A DNA stretch of 64,000 bases from Luteitalea pratensis (GTDB lineage Bacteria; Acidobacteriota; Vicinamibacteria; Vicinamibacterales; Vicinamibacteraceae). The DNA lies in the NCBI RefSeq assembly GCF_001618865.1, contig NZ_CP015136.1:4375001-4439000 (forward strand), read 5' to 3'. Of the stretch, positions 50,526-59,194 are shown piece after piece (position 1 is the first letter of the stretch; each line of letters opens with the position of its first letter). The translations under genes and the position numbers were made by a program. Under the pieces are notes generated by a model that saw only the letters and a list, made by a program, of their open reading frames with translations, ran no database searches and had not been told where the DNA came from.

Positions 50526-51254
50526 CTAGCGCCGCCCCAGTTCCGTGATGGCGCGCCCGTCCAGTTCGGTGCTGAGGATGTTGAGCCCGCGCTGCAGGGC
50601 CTCGAAGCCGCGCGCGACCTCGGTGAGCGCCACCATGCGGTCGACGACCGAGACGTTGGACGCCTCGAGCATGCCGGCGCGGACCGTGGTGGCCTCGGCA
50701 TCGACTGGTGCGGCCGTGCCCGGCGCCCGGAAGCGACCGAGGTCCTCGCGCTGCAGGGTCGAGTAGTCGTCGAAGTCGACGATCCGCAGCTTGCCCGCCG
50801 CCTTCGTCCCCACACTCACGGTGCCGTCGTCGGCGACGCTGACCGGGCCGGTCGCCTTGCCGACCTTGAGCGGGCCCTTCTCGGTCTGCACTGCGTGACC
50901 GTCTGCCGTGGTGACCGTCCCGTCGGCAGCCAGCGAGAAGTTGCCGTTGCGCGTGTAGCGCGTGCCCTGGGGCGTGTCGATCACGAAGAAGCCGCGGCCC
51001 TCGAGCGCAAAGTCGAGATCACGGCCGGTCCTCTCCATCGAGCCGGGCCGGAAGTCGAGATGTCCGGGGCCGGGCGCGACGTCGACAGCAGCCTGCAACG
51101 TCCGGCCGAAGTTGGGACGTTCGACGGCATTCGTGGTGACGCGTTCGGCCTTGTAGCCCGCGGTCTTGGCATTGGCGATGTCGCCGGCCAGCCGATCGAG
51201 CTGCTCCAACCGCGTTCGCAATCCGCTCAATGCTGCGTACGTGCCGCCTGCCAT
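50526..51254 (-). CDS. flgF: flagellar rod protein FlgF
   Basis: 242 residues. AALSGLRTRLEQLDRLAGDIANAKTAGYKAER corresponds to the rod-protein N-terminus with a weakened NNLAN motif. RDLDFALEGRGFFVIDTPQGTRYTRNGNFSLAADGTVTTADGHAV and SNVSVVDRMVALTEVARGFEALQRGLNILSTELDGRAI complete it. As a paralog of FlgG placed before it, FlgF (proximal rod) is the best call. Its start overlaps the MshEN-type gene by 28 nt. Confidence 0.88.
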   Translation of the reverse strand: MAGGTYAALSGLRTRLEQLDRLAGDIANAKTAGYKAERVTTNAVERPNFGRTLQAAVDVAPGPGHLDFRPGSMERTGRDLDFALEGRGFFVIDTPQGTRYTRNGNFSLAADGTVTTADGHAVQTEKGPLKVGKATGPVSVADDGTVSVGTKAAGKLRIVDFDDYSTLQREDLGRFRAPGTAAPVDAEATTVRAGMLEASNVSVVDRMVALTEVARGFEALQRGLNILSTELDGRAITELGRR

Positions 51255-52045
51255 GTGTGCTCCGTCCGAGAGGACGCGACAATCAGGTCTTCACTGCCCG
51301 ATGCCCCGTCGAGCCGTATCCATGCAAATCCCGGGCCCCACGTGTGTTGCCATGTCGCGGCGCGTCCTGCGATCGCAGCGTCGGCAATGCGTCGGGCTGC
51401 CTGCACCGCCGACAGCCGGCCGACACCCGGGGCCGGCGACGGCGTGACGTCAGCCCCATAGGCGTCGAGCAGTTCGCGCAGCATCGCATCGCTCACCAGG
51501 TAGGGCCGGACGCGCAATCCCGTACCGGACTGCAGGGCGGCGATGGCCATGCGCGGTAACGGCGCAGTCACCGCGATCCGCAGCGTGCCGTCGCGATCGC
51601 TCTCGAGCGGCACGACACCCAATGCCTGGACGACGGTGCGCGAGAGGCCACCCACGGTCTTGCGCACGGCTCTCACGTCGACCTTGGTCAGGAAGCCCAC
51701 GCCCGACTGGCGCGCGAGCGCATGCGTGATCGTGAGTTCCTCGACCGCGCCCATCGCCACGAGCTGGGCACCGAGACGGAGTCCGGTCGTGGCCTGGCTC
51801 GCGAGCGCCTGCGCGAGGACGTCGGAAGAGATGCTGCGCGACGCCAGCAGCGTTGCGCCGAGCCGCACCGGCGGCATGGTCGGCACGCGCGCGATGCTCG
51901 GCGGCCGCAGTGCCTCGAGGCGCCGCGCTGTCGCATCGGCGAGGCAGCCGGGACCGCAGAACCATTCACTGTCGAAAGTAATGCCGCGGCGCATCGCGGC
52001 GAGGAGCCGCCAGGCGCGGCAATCGCTATGCGCGCAGCGACGCAC
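51227..52045 (-). CDS. cysteine-motif / MshEN-like (GspE N-terminal) protein in the flagellar operon
   Basis: 272 residues from a GTG with GGAG upstream. Residues 1-40 contain CAHSDC and CGPGC, a likely zinc knuckle. Residues about 55-200 resemble the MshEN/GspE N-terminal domain: RLGATLLASRSISSDVLAQALASQATTGLRLGAQLVAMGAV, then HALARQSGVGF and VRAVRKTVGGLSRTVVQALGVVPLESDRDGTLRIAVTAPL. Some MshEN domains bind cyclic di-GMP. No ATPase follows, so this is a stand-alone reader-like protein. It overlaps flgF by 28 nt and the DUF6115-like gene by 20 nt. Function unknown; a c-di-GMP input is a guess. Confidence 0.75.
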   Translation of the reverse strand: MRRCAHSDCRAWRLLAAMRRGITFDSEWFCGPGCLADATARRLEALRPPSIARVPTMPPVRLGATLLASRSISSDVLAQALASQATTGLRLGAQLVAMGAVEELTITHALARQSGVGFLTKVDVRAVRKTVGGLSRTVVQALGVVPLESDRDGTLRIAVTAPLPRMAIAALQSGTGLRVRPYLVSDAMLRELLDAYGADVTPSPAPGVGRLSAVQAARRIADAAIAGRAATWQHTWGPGFAWIRLDGASGSEDLIVASSRTEHTWQAARTQH

Positions 52046-52490
52046 GTCCACTCTCCGTCGTCTTGCGGCTACGCCCGGAGGCACCGGCGTCGGCGAGCGA
52101 CAGGCGAAGCCGCACCTCCCCCTCTGACACCCGCTCGGCAACGGCGATCTCCTTGACCGTCCGGCCACGACGTGCCGCCGCGCGAAGCCGCACTGCCGTG
52201 GGGCGCGCAGGAGTGGCTGCCGGTGCCGCCGCGCGCTTGTCCGCCGTAGCCTTGGCGAAGGGGGACGAGGCCGCGCTCGCTGTTGAGAGGCGCTCGATCT
52301 CGGTGGCGACCTGCCGGAAGCCGGTCTCGGTCGTGTCGGTCAGCAGGTTGATGCCCTCCTGCAGGCGGACGACCCGCTGCTCGAGTTCGACAGTGTGTCG
52401 CAGCGCGCGGACGAGACGGGTGGCGACGAGCAGAATCACGCCGGTCGCCAGGAGCAGGATCGAGGTCATCACGAGCATCGGGATCGTCAT
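52026..52490 (-). CDS. membrane-anchored DUF6115-like protein
   Basis: 154 residues from the ATG of MTIPMLVMTSILLLATGVILL, preceded by GAGGAG. One N-terminal membrane helix (about 3-23), then a coiled coil (ALRHTVELEQRVVRLQEGINLLTDTTETGFRQVATEIERL), a low-complexity Ala/Pro part, and a C-terminal helix-turn-helix-like segment GRTVKEIAVAERVSEGEVRLRLSL. This layout is that of DUF6115 proteins, often found in flagellar operons between fliN-type and hook genes. Function unknown. Confidence 0.8.
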   Translation of the reverse strand: MTIPMLVMTSILLLATGVILLVATRLVRALRHTVELEQRVVRLQEGINLLTDTTETGFRQVATEIERLSTASAASSPFAKATADKRAAAPAATPARPTAVRLRAAARRGRTVKEIAVAERVSEGEVRLRLSLADAGASGRSRKTTESGRASLRA

Positions 52491-52501
52491 CGAGGCACTC
52501 C

Positions 52502-53287
52502 TCAAAATTCCAGGCTGAGAAGGCGGTCTGCCGGGCTGACCACCTCGCTCACTCGCACGCCGTAGCACCCGGACACCACGACGACCTGGCCGCGTGCCAC
52601 GAGGCGGCCGTTCACCAGCAGGTCGACGGGATCCTCGGGCGAACGTGCCAGGTCGATCATCGAACCCGGGCCCAGCCGCGCCAGGCCTTCGAGCGTCATC
52701 TGCGTCTCGCCGAAGCGAACGGTGATCGGCAGCTCGATATCGAGCACGACGTCGAGGTTGCGTGGCGGCGCAGCGAGCGAGGCACCCATCGAAGCGGCGG
52801 GCGGCGGCGCTGCCGGCATGGCGGTACGCGATGGCTCGGGTGACAGGCCCGCGACCGTACGTCCCCAGCCGACGATCCGGATCGGATCGCCCGTGCCCAT
52901 CATCAGGTCGTAGTGCTGCGCGTCGGGCACCACGGGAGCGGTCGCCGGGACCGGTGTCTCGATGATGAGATCGAGCCCTTTGCCCTTGCCGTGCGCGTGT
53001 GCACTGGCGGCCTGGCCGAGGAGCTCCTTCATCGTGTCGACGATGTCGGCGTCGGCGACGAGGCTGGCGTCACCCAGGATCGACGCCACGAGCCGTGTCG
53101 CGTCGGCCTGGCCCACGCCGAGCCACACGGTGCCGACCGCGCTGCCACCGACCTGTATGGGTACCTGCCAGTCCACGGTCACTTCGCCCACGGTCGGCAT
53201 GGTACGGACTGCCGTACCGGTCATCGCCCCAAGCGATGCCCCGAGGCTGGTCGCGAGTGCGTCCAGGAGCGTCCGTGTGTCAGCCAT
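52502..53287 (-). CDS. fliY: FliY/FliN-type C-ring protein with an N-terminal extra domain
   Basis: 261 residues. The C-terminal 85 (LDVVLDIELPITVRFGETQMTLEGLARLGPGSMIDLARSPEDPVDLLVNGRLVARGQVVVVSGCYGVRVSEV) are a FliN/SpoA domain. Residues 1-130 (VTVDWQVPIQVGGSAVGTVWLGVGQADATRLVASILGD, ADADIVDTMKELLGQAASAHAH) resemble CheC/CheX-like parts of FliY, but the ExxN phosphatase pair is not evident. It lies right after fliM (8-nt overlap). A separate 100-residue FliN is at 61332. Confidence 0.87.
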   Translation of the reverse strand: MADTRTLLDALATSLGASLGAMTGTAVRTMPTVGEVTVDWQVPIQVGGSAVGTVWLGVGQADATRLVASILGDASLVADADIVDTMKELLGQAASAHAHGKGKGLDLIIETPVPATAPVVPDAQHYDLMMGTGDPIRIVGWGRTVAGLSPEPSRTAMPAAPPPAASMGASLAAPPRNLDVVLDIELPITVRFGETQMTLEGLARLGPGSMIDLARSPEDPVDLLVNGRLVARGQVVVVSGCYGVRVSEVVSPADRLLSLEF

Positions 53288-54272
53288 GCACCACCTCCGG
53301 GACCGCGGGATTGGCCACGGCGTGCAGCAGGCGCACGCCGGCGCGGCCGTGTTCCTGCATCGGATACCCCTCGAACTTCACCGTGTCGCAGACGCGGATC
53401 TGCAGCGGATCCGAGAGACGATGACCGAGCGCAAGCACGTCACCCGGCGCGAGTTCGAGCACGTCCCGCGCCGGCAGCGTCGTCTCGACCGTCGCTGACA
53501 CGCCCACCGGCAAGTGGCCGAGCGTCCGCCAGAACTGATAGCGGTCGTTCATCGTCGGCTCTCGGTGCGAGCGGTACCAGGTGTGGGTGAACGAGTCGCC
53601 CAGGGTCTCGATCGCCGTCGCCGGCAGGCAGAAATTCAACATTCCGCGGGCGTCGCCGATCTTGATGTCGAAGCCAATGAGGACGACGACTTCATTCGGG
53701 GCAGCGACCTGCAACATCTGGGGACGGGTGTCCCGGCCGTTGACCCGGAACCGCACGTCGACGATGTTGCGCCACGTCTCGGTCAGATGCTCCAGTACCA
53801 GCTTCACGACGCCATCGATCACGTTGTGTTCTATTTCGGTCAATCCGCGCGTCGGCGCCATCCCCTTGCCGGAACCCCCGAGCATCCGGTCGATCATCGA
53901 GAACGCCACCGAGGGGTTCAGCTCGAGTGCGCCCAATCCTTCGATGGGCGTCAGCGAGATCGCATAGAACGCCGTGGGATCGGGCAGCGACATCAGGAAT
54001 TCGGAGTATGTGAACTGTTCCACGGAGGTCACGTTCACGTCGGTGACGGTGCGCAGGTATGCCGAAAGGGACGTCGAGATGTTGCGGGCGAAGCGATCGT
54101 GCAGGAAATGCAGCGAGCGGATCTGCTCCTTGTTGACCCGATCCGGCCGGCGGAAGTTGTAGACGATGACCGACTCGCCCGCGAGGGGCATTTCGGTGTG
54201 CGTCGTCTTCTCCAGGGCCGCGGCCGATGTCAGCAGCGCATCGATCTCGTCCTGCGAGAGGATCTTGCTCAC
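53280..54272 (-). CDS. fliM: flagellar switch protein FliM
   Basis: 330 residues from a GTG that overlaps the fliA stop (GTGA). SKILSQDEIDALLTS is the N-terminal CheY-P-binding motif. YNFRRPDRVNKEQIRSLHFLHDRFARNISTSLSAYLRT, EFLMSLPDPTAFYAISLTPIEGLGALELNPSVAFSMIDRMLGGSG and TEIEHNVIDGVVKLVLEHLTETW are middle-domain signatures. The C-terminal SpoA part (VGVSATVETTLPARDVLELAPGDVLAL) ends it. CheY binding implies a CheY elsewhere in the genome. Confidence 0.95.
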   Translation of the reverse strand: MSKILSQDEIDALLTSAAALEKTTHTEMPLAGESVIVYNFRRPDRVNKEQIRSLHFLHDRFARNISTSLSAYLRTVTDVNVTSVEQFTYSEFLMSLPDPTAFYAISLTPIEGLGALELNPSVAFSMIDRMLGGSGKGMAPTRGLTEIEHNVIDGVVKLVLEHLTETWRNIVDVRFRVNGRDTRPQMLQVAAPNEVVVLIGFDIKIGDARGMLNFCLPATAIETLGDSFTHTWYRSHREPTMNDRYQFWRTLGHLPVGVSATVETTLPARDVLELAPGDVLALGHRLSDPLQIRVCDTVKFEGYPMQEHGRAGVRLLHAVANPAVPEVVHG

Positions 54273-55057
54273 GCCCTCGTCCCCGGCTTCTGCAGCCGTG
54301 CCTTGAGGCTGGTGCGGAGTCGGGACAGAGCCAGCGAACGCAGCTGTGACACGCGCGACTCGCACACCCCGATGACCGCGCCGATTTCGGCCATGGTCAT
54401 CTCTTCCTCGTAGTAGAGGGCCAGGATCTGGCGTTCCCGTTCGGGCAGTTCCATGATCGCTTGCGCGAGCAGGACACGCAGTTCCTTGCGTTCGAGCTGC
54501 GCGTCGGGTCCTTCATCGACGTCGATGCACAGCTCGAGGAGGGGCTGGCCGTCTTCACCGGTCGCATCCAGCTGCCTGATGGCCCCGACGTCCAGCGTAC
54601 GGACCTGGTCCATCGCCTTGTCGTACTCGGACGGCGACATCTGCATCTGGCCCGCGACTTCGTCCTCGGTCGGCTCGCGCTTCAGCTCGGCGCGCAGCTT
54701 GGCGACCGCGCCATCGAGTTCCCGACGCATGCGCCGCAGCGAGCGCGGTGCCCAGTCGAGATCGCGCAGGGCGTCGAGCATGGCGCCCTGGACACGGCGG
54801 CGGGCGAATGCGTCAAACGGGACGCCCATCGACACCTTGTACCGTCCGGCGGCGTCGATGAGGCCCATCACCCCGACGCTGATCAGGTCGGTCATCTCCA
54901 CTTGCGCCGGCAAGCGCTGCGCGAGGCGATGCGCCATGGCCTTGACGAGACCGACATGCGCGATCACCAGTTGGTCGCGGTCCATATGGCTCGCCTGGGG
55001 GATCAGTACCGGCACGGCCTTTTCTCCTGTCCTGCGCCCTCTCGCGGGGGCATTCAT
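54269..55057 (-). CDS. fliA: flagellar sigma factor FliA (sigma-28)
   Basis: 262 residues, ATG overlapping the flhF stop (ATGA). Region 2 has QLVIAHVGLVKAMAHRLAQRLPAQVEMTDLISVGVMGLIDAAGRYKVSMGVPFDAFARRRVQGAMLDALRDLDWAPR, close to the FliA consensus. Region 3 is RRELDGAVAKLRAELKREPTEDEVAGQM, and region 4 is LPERERQILALYYEEEMTMAEIGAVIGVCESRVSQLRSLALSRLR. It directs the late flagellar promoters listed here and is inhibited by FlgM. It lies between flhF and fliM. Confidence 0.95.
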   Translation of the reverse strand: MNAPARGRRTGEKAVPVLIPQASHMDRDQLVIAHVGLVKAMAHRLAQRLPAQVEMTDLISVGVMGLIDAAGRYKVSMGVPFDAFARRRVQGAMLDALRDLDWAPRSLRRMRRELDGAVAKLRAELKREPTEDEVAGQMQMSPSEYDKAMDQVRTLDVGAIRQLDATGEDGQPLLELCIDVDEGPDAQLERKELRVLLAQAIMELPERERQILALYYEEEMTMAEIGAVIGVCESRVSQLRSLALSRLRTSLKARLQKPGTRA

Positions 55058-56064
55058 GCGTGCACCACCGGCACCTGCCCGAGCAGGCACGCCGCGATCA
55101 TTTCGGGTTCGCCCTCGACGAGATCCTCGGGAACCCGTTGCCCGAGGCCGATCAACGACACCGGTACTTCGCGCTCACGCAGCGCGCGCACCAGCGGCAT
55201 CACCGTTTCGGCCTCGTCCACTTTCGACATCACGATCCTGTCGGCGCCCGCCCCCGCAAACCGCTCCCAGAGGCGATCGAAGTCGCGCGGGGTGGTCGCG
55301 CCCGGCACCACCAAATGTGTGCGTACGTGCGGCAGCGCCGCCAGGGCCGCAAGGAAGGCGCCTGCCTCCTCGTTGGCCGGCGACAGACCCGGCGTGTCCA
55401 CGAGCACGGGCAGCTTGCTGCCGTTCACCGCACCGGTCACCTCCTCGGGCGTCCGGGCGACGACGAAGGGGCTGCCGATGATGTCGGCGTAGAGCCGCAG
55501 TTGCTCGATCGCACCGACACGGTAGCCGTCGGCGGCGACGAGGCGGAATCGCCGCTCGCCGCGGGCGCGGGCCTGGGCCGCGATTTTGGCGATGGTGGTC
55601 GTCTTGCCGACGCCCGGAGGGCCGATGAAGACGTTCACGTCGCCGAGCGCCTGGCCACGCGCTGCGATGGGCAGCAGGCAGGAGGCCAGGGCTTCGCGAA
55701 TCTGCCCCTGCGACGCGTCACGGCGACGCGCCTGGGGCATCTGTTCGACGACCGACTCGGCGAGGTCGCGATCGAGGCCGGTGGCGATGAGGCGGGCGAC
55801 GAGACCATCGGTGACCGGGCTGCGCGCATCGGTCGTCACGGTGCGCGCGGCGTGTGCGGTATTGGTCGTCCACGATCGTCGGTTCTCCGACACTCCGGCA
55901 CCGATGAATGCCGAGACTTCGACTTCGCGGCCACCGAGCCAGCCCCGCCAGCCGGATGCCGGCACGAGCCGCGTGCCCAGCACGAGGGCCGACGGCCCGA
56001 GGGCTTCCTTGGCCTGCGCAAGGGCGTCACGAACGCTGGAACTGCGAAAACGCTGTGGAGTCAT
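55054..56064 (-). CDS. flhF: SRP-type GTPase FlhF
   Basis: 336 residues. The basic N-terminal part (TPQRFRSSSVRDALAQAKEALGPSALVLGTR) is followed by the N domain, then the G domain: FIGPPGVGKTTTIAKIAAQA (P-loop), RFRLVAADGYRVGAIEQL, LVDTPGLS and IVMSKVDEA. FlhF fixes the place and number of polar flagella and usually works with the ATPase FlhG. Here fliA follows directly and flhG is absent from the window. It lies 4 nt after flhA. Confidence 0.93.
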   Translation of the reverse strand: MTPQRFRSSSVRDALAQAKEALGPSALVLGTRLVPASGWRGWLGGREVEVSAFIGAGVSENRRSWTTNTAHAARTVTTDARSPVTDGLVARLIATGLDRDLAESVVEQMPQARRRDASQGQIREALASCLLPIAARGQALGDVNVFIGPPGVGKTTTIAKIAAQARARGERRFRLVAADGYRVGAIEQLRLYADIIGSPFVVARTPEEVTGAVNGSKLPVLVDTPGLSPANEEAGAFLAALAALPHVRTHLVVPGATTPRDFDRLWERFAGAGADRIVMSKVDEAETVMPLVRALREREVPVSLIGLGQRVPEDLVEGEPEMIAACLLGQVPVVHA

Positions 56065-56068
56065 GGCG

Positions 56069-58117
56069 TCAATCGAGTACGGCTACGGGCGCGACCTTCA
56101 CGTGAGTGGGCACTTCGCTGTGCGAGAGCACCCCTATCTGCGGCAGCACCCGGGTGAACAATCGCCACAGGTGAGGACGCAGTGCTGGAGAACACAAAAG
56201 CACAGGCTGTGCCACTGCCGTTTCGAGGGCGCGGGCGATACGTGACGCCATGTGCTGGGCATCGTTCGGATCGATCGCGAGCACCACGCCATGCTCGGTC
56301 CGGACGATGGCTTGCATCAGGCGCTCCTCGAGCGACGGCGCCAGGTTGATGGTCGGGAGATCGCCCTGTTCGGTCTGATGCTGGCGGCAGATGGCGCGAC
56401 CGAGCGCCTGCCGCACGGCCTCGTTCAACTGGTCGGCGTCCTTGGTCTGCCCGGCGACGTCGGCGAGCGCCTCGAGAATCGTCGTCAGGTCCTTGACCGG
56501 GACGCGTTCGCGCAGCAGCTGCCGCAGGACGCGCTGGACGTCGCCGAGACCGAGCAGCTTCGGGATCAGGTCGTCGATCAGGCGCGGCGACTGCTGCGCC
56601 ACGCGGTCGACCATGTCCTTGGTGTGCTGGCGCGTCAGCAGGTCCGGCAGGAAGTTCCTGATGATTTCCGACAGGTGGGTCGAGAGCGCCGTGGTCGGAT
56701 CGACGACCGTGAAACCGGCGGCAGTGGCCGCATCCCGCTGCTCGGCCCGCACCCAGAGTGCCGGCAGCCCGAACGCGGGCTCGCGCGCCGTCGTCCCCTC
56801 GATGGTGCCGGTCGCGGTTCCGGGATTGATGGCCAGCAGCCGGTCCGGCATCAGCTCGGCACGCGCGACTTCGACGCCTTTCACGAGCAGCGCGTAGGTG
56901 CGCGGCCCGAGCTGGAGGTTGTCGGCGACGTGAACGGGCGGGACGATCATCCCCGTCTCGGTGGCGATCTGCCGCCGGATCGATTTCACCCGCTGCAGGA
57001 GCGTGCCGCCCTGGCGTTCGTCGACCAGCGCGATCAGCGCGTAGCCGACTTCGACGCTGAGCGGATCGACCGACGCGAGGGTCTCGACACTCTGTTCGGG
57101 CTGGGCGGGTGTGCCGCCCGTGTCGAGCGGCCCGTCGAGCGCCGCGTCGCCTGTCTCCGCCCGGTTGGCGTAGGCGGCGTACGCGAACGCCGCGGCGACG
57201 AGGAAGAACGCCATCTTCGGGAGCCCTGGCACGAGGCCCATCGCGAAGAGGACGGCGGCGCCGATGGCCAGCGGCTGCATCTTGCTGAGCAGCTGCGTCG
57301 CGACATCCTCGCCGAGCGAGGACTCCGACGAGGCGCGCGTCGTGATCAGGCCGCCCGACATCGACACCAGCAACGCCGGGATCGCCGTCACCAGCCCCTC
57401 GCCCACCGTCAGGATGGTGAACGTCTTTGCCGCTTCGCCGATCTCCATGTCGTACTGCATGACGCCGATCACCAGGCCGGCGATGATGTTCACGCCGGTG
57501 ATCAGCAGTGCGGCCAGTGAATCGCGCTGCGTGAAGCGGATGGCGCCGTCCATCGCGCCGTAGAAGTCGGCCTCCTTGCGCACGTTGTCGCGCCGCCGCT
57601 TGGCCTCGCGCTCGTCGATCGCGCCGGCGTTCAGGTCGGCGTCGATCGACATCTGCTTGCCGGGCATCGCGTCGAGCGTGAAGCGCGCCGTGACTTCCGA
57701 GATGCGGACCGCGCCGTGGTTGATGACCACGTACTGGATGGCCACCAGGACCAGGAAGACCACGACCCCGACGACGAAGTTGCCACCGACCACGAACTGG
57801 CCGAACGACATGATCACGTGACCGGCCGCGTCGACGCCCTCGGCGCCGTACAACAGGATCAGCCGCGTGCCTGCGACGTTCAGCGACAGCCGCAGCAGGG
57901 TCAGCAACAACAGCAGCGACGGAAAGACCGTGAACTCGATCGGATCACGCACGTAGACGGCCGTCAGCAGCAACACGACCGACAGGGCGATGTCCACCGA
58001 CAGCAGCAGGTCCAAAATGATCGTCGGCAGCGGCAGCACCATCAGCGCCAGCACCAGGATGACGACACCCGGCACCAGGAGCTGGGACGGCCCGAACGGC
58101 TTGGCACTCGACATCAC
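56069..58117 (-). CDS. flhA: flagellar export gate protein FlhA
   Basis: 682 residues. Eight N-terminal membrane helices (to about 330), including the conserved cytoplasmic loop FTLDAMPGKQMSIDADLNAGAIDEREAKRRRDNVRKEADFYGAMDGA, then the C-terminal cytoplasmic domain, with PPVHVADNLQLGPRTYALLVKGVEVARAELM and LSEIIRNFLPDLLTRQHTKDMVDRV. It is the export-gate ring that docks substrates. Full length. Confidence 0.95.
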   Translation of the reverse strand: MMSSAKPFGPSQLLVPGVVILVLALMVLPLPTIILDLLLSVDIALSVVLLLTAVYVRDPIEFTVFPSLLLLLTLLRLSLNVAGTRLILLYGAEGVDAAGHVIMSFGQFVVGGNFVVGVVVFLVLVAIQYVVINHGAVRISEVTARFTLDAMPGKQMSIDADLNAGAIDEREAKRRRDNVRKEADFYGAMDGAIRFTQRDSLAALLITGVNIIAGLVIGVMQYDMEIGEAAKTFTILTVGEGLVTAIPALLVSMSGGLITTRASSESSLGEDVATQLLSKMQPLAIGAAVLFAMGLVPGLPKMAFFLVAAAFAYAAYANRAETGDAALDGPLDTGGTPAQPEQSVETLASVDPLSVEVGYALIALVDERQGGTLLQRVKSIRRQIATETGMIVPPVHVADNLQLGPRTYALLVKGVEVARAELMPDRLLAINPGTATGTIEGTTAREPAFGLPALWVRAEQRDAATAAGFTVVDPTTALSTHLSEIIRNFLPDLLTRQHTKDMVDRVAQQSPRLIDDLIPKLLGLGDVQRVLRQLLRERVPVKDLTTILEALADVAGQTKDADQLNEAVRQALGRAICRQHQTEQGDLPTINLAPSLEERLMQAIVRTEHGVVLAIDPNDAQHMASRIARALETAVAQPVLLCSPALRPHLWRLFTRVLPQIGVLSHSEVPTHVKVAPVAVLD

Positions 58118-58130
58118 GCGCTCCTCGGCT

Positions 58131-59192
58131 TCACAGGACCAGCTGCTTGAGACGAATCAGGTACGCCAGCACTTCGGCCACGGCCTCGAACAGGTCGCCG
58201 GGAATGAACTCCCCGACGTCGACCTGCCGGTAGATGGCCCGCGCCAGCGGCGGGTTCTCGACGATCGGCACGCCGTGCTCGCGGGCGATCGTCCGGATCT
58301 TCAGCGCGATGTTGTCGGCTCCCTTGGCCACCACTTCGGGCGCCGCCTGGCCGCGCGTGTACCGCAGCGCCACCGCGAAGTGGGTCGGGTTGGTCACGAC
58401 CACGGTGGCCTTCGGGACGGCGGCGAGCATCCGCTTGCGGAACATCTCGCGCTGCACGCGACGCACGCGCGCCTTGATCTCCGGGTTGCCTTCGGCCAGC
58501 TTGTGGTCGTCACGGACCTCCTGCTTGGTCATCTTCAGCGACTGCGCGGTGCGCCACTTCTGCAGTCCGAAGTCCGCGGCCGCGAGCGCCAGCAGCGCGA
58601 TGGAGGCGCGCTTGAGGAACGCCACGGTGTGCGCCCAGGCGCCGATGCCGGAAGCGAGCGGATCGAGCAGCGCAAAGCGTGTCGAGTCGGCCAGCAGCCC
58701 CGAGACGGCCGACCAGGCGACGGTACCGACGATGCTGGCCGCAATGATCGTCTTGACGAGATTCAGTCCGGCCTGCGACGGCATCAGGCGCTTGAACCCC
58801 GCAGCCGGGTTCAGCCGGGTGAGGTCGATGCGAAGCGCTTCGGTGGCGATGTTCAAGCCGCCCTGTGCCTGCGCCGACGCGGCCGTGGCCACCAGGGCAG
58901 CCAGCGCGAGCGGACCGACCAGCCAGCCAATCTGCGTCACACTGCTCACCGCCAGGTTCACGACCTCGCCCGACGTGATGGAGACCGACCGGGCGTCTCC
59001 CATGCGCGTGAGACCGGTGGCCATCACGGTGCCCATGCCCGAGACGAGCGAGGGTCCCCAGTAGGCCAGCACCATCAGCGCCGCCCCGAGATGGAAGGCA
59101 TCGTTGAGATCGCGGCTGCGCGCGACCTGGCCGCGCTTGGCCGCGTCCTTCAGGCGCCGCGATGTGGGTTTTTCTGTGCGGTCGTCGGACAT
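58131..59192 (-). CDS. flhB: flagellar export specificity switch protein FlhB
   Basis: 353 residues. Four membrane helices in the N-terminal 210, then the cytoplasmic domain with the autocleavage site NPTH (VVVTNPTHFAVALRYTRGQAAPEVVAKGADNIALKIRTIA). FRMVPP-like KATVV strand and PLARAIYRQVDVGEFIPGDLFEAVAEVLAY close the family pattern. It switches export from hook to filament proteins together with FliK. Overlap-free, 13 nt from flhA. Confidence 0.95.
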   Translation of the reverse strand: MSDDRTEKPTSRRLKDAAKRGQVARSRDLNDAFHLGAALMVLAYWGPSLVSGMGTVMATGLTRMGDARSVSITSGEVVNLAVSSVTQIGWLVGPLALAALVATAASAQAQGGLNIATEALRIDLTRLNPAAGFKRLMPSQAGLNLVKTIIAASIVGTVAWSAVSGLLADSTRFALLDPLASGIGAWAHTVAFLKRASIALLALAAADFGLQKWRTAQSLKMTKQEVRDDHKLAEGNPEIKARVRRVQREMFRKRMLAAVPKATVVVTNPTHFAVALRYTRGQAAPEVVAKGADNIALKIRTIAREHGVPIVENPPLARAIYRQVDVGEFIPGDLFEAVAEVLAYLIRLKQLVL

Positions 59193-59194
59193 GG

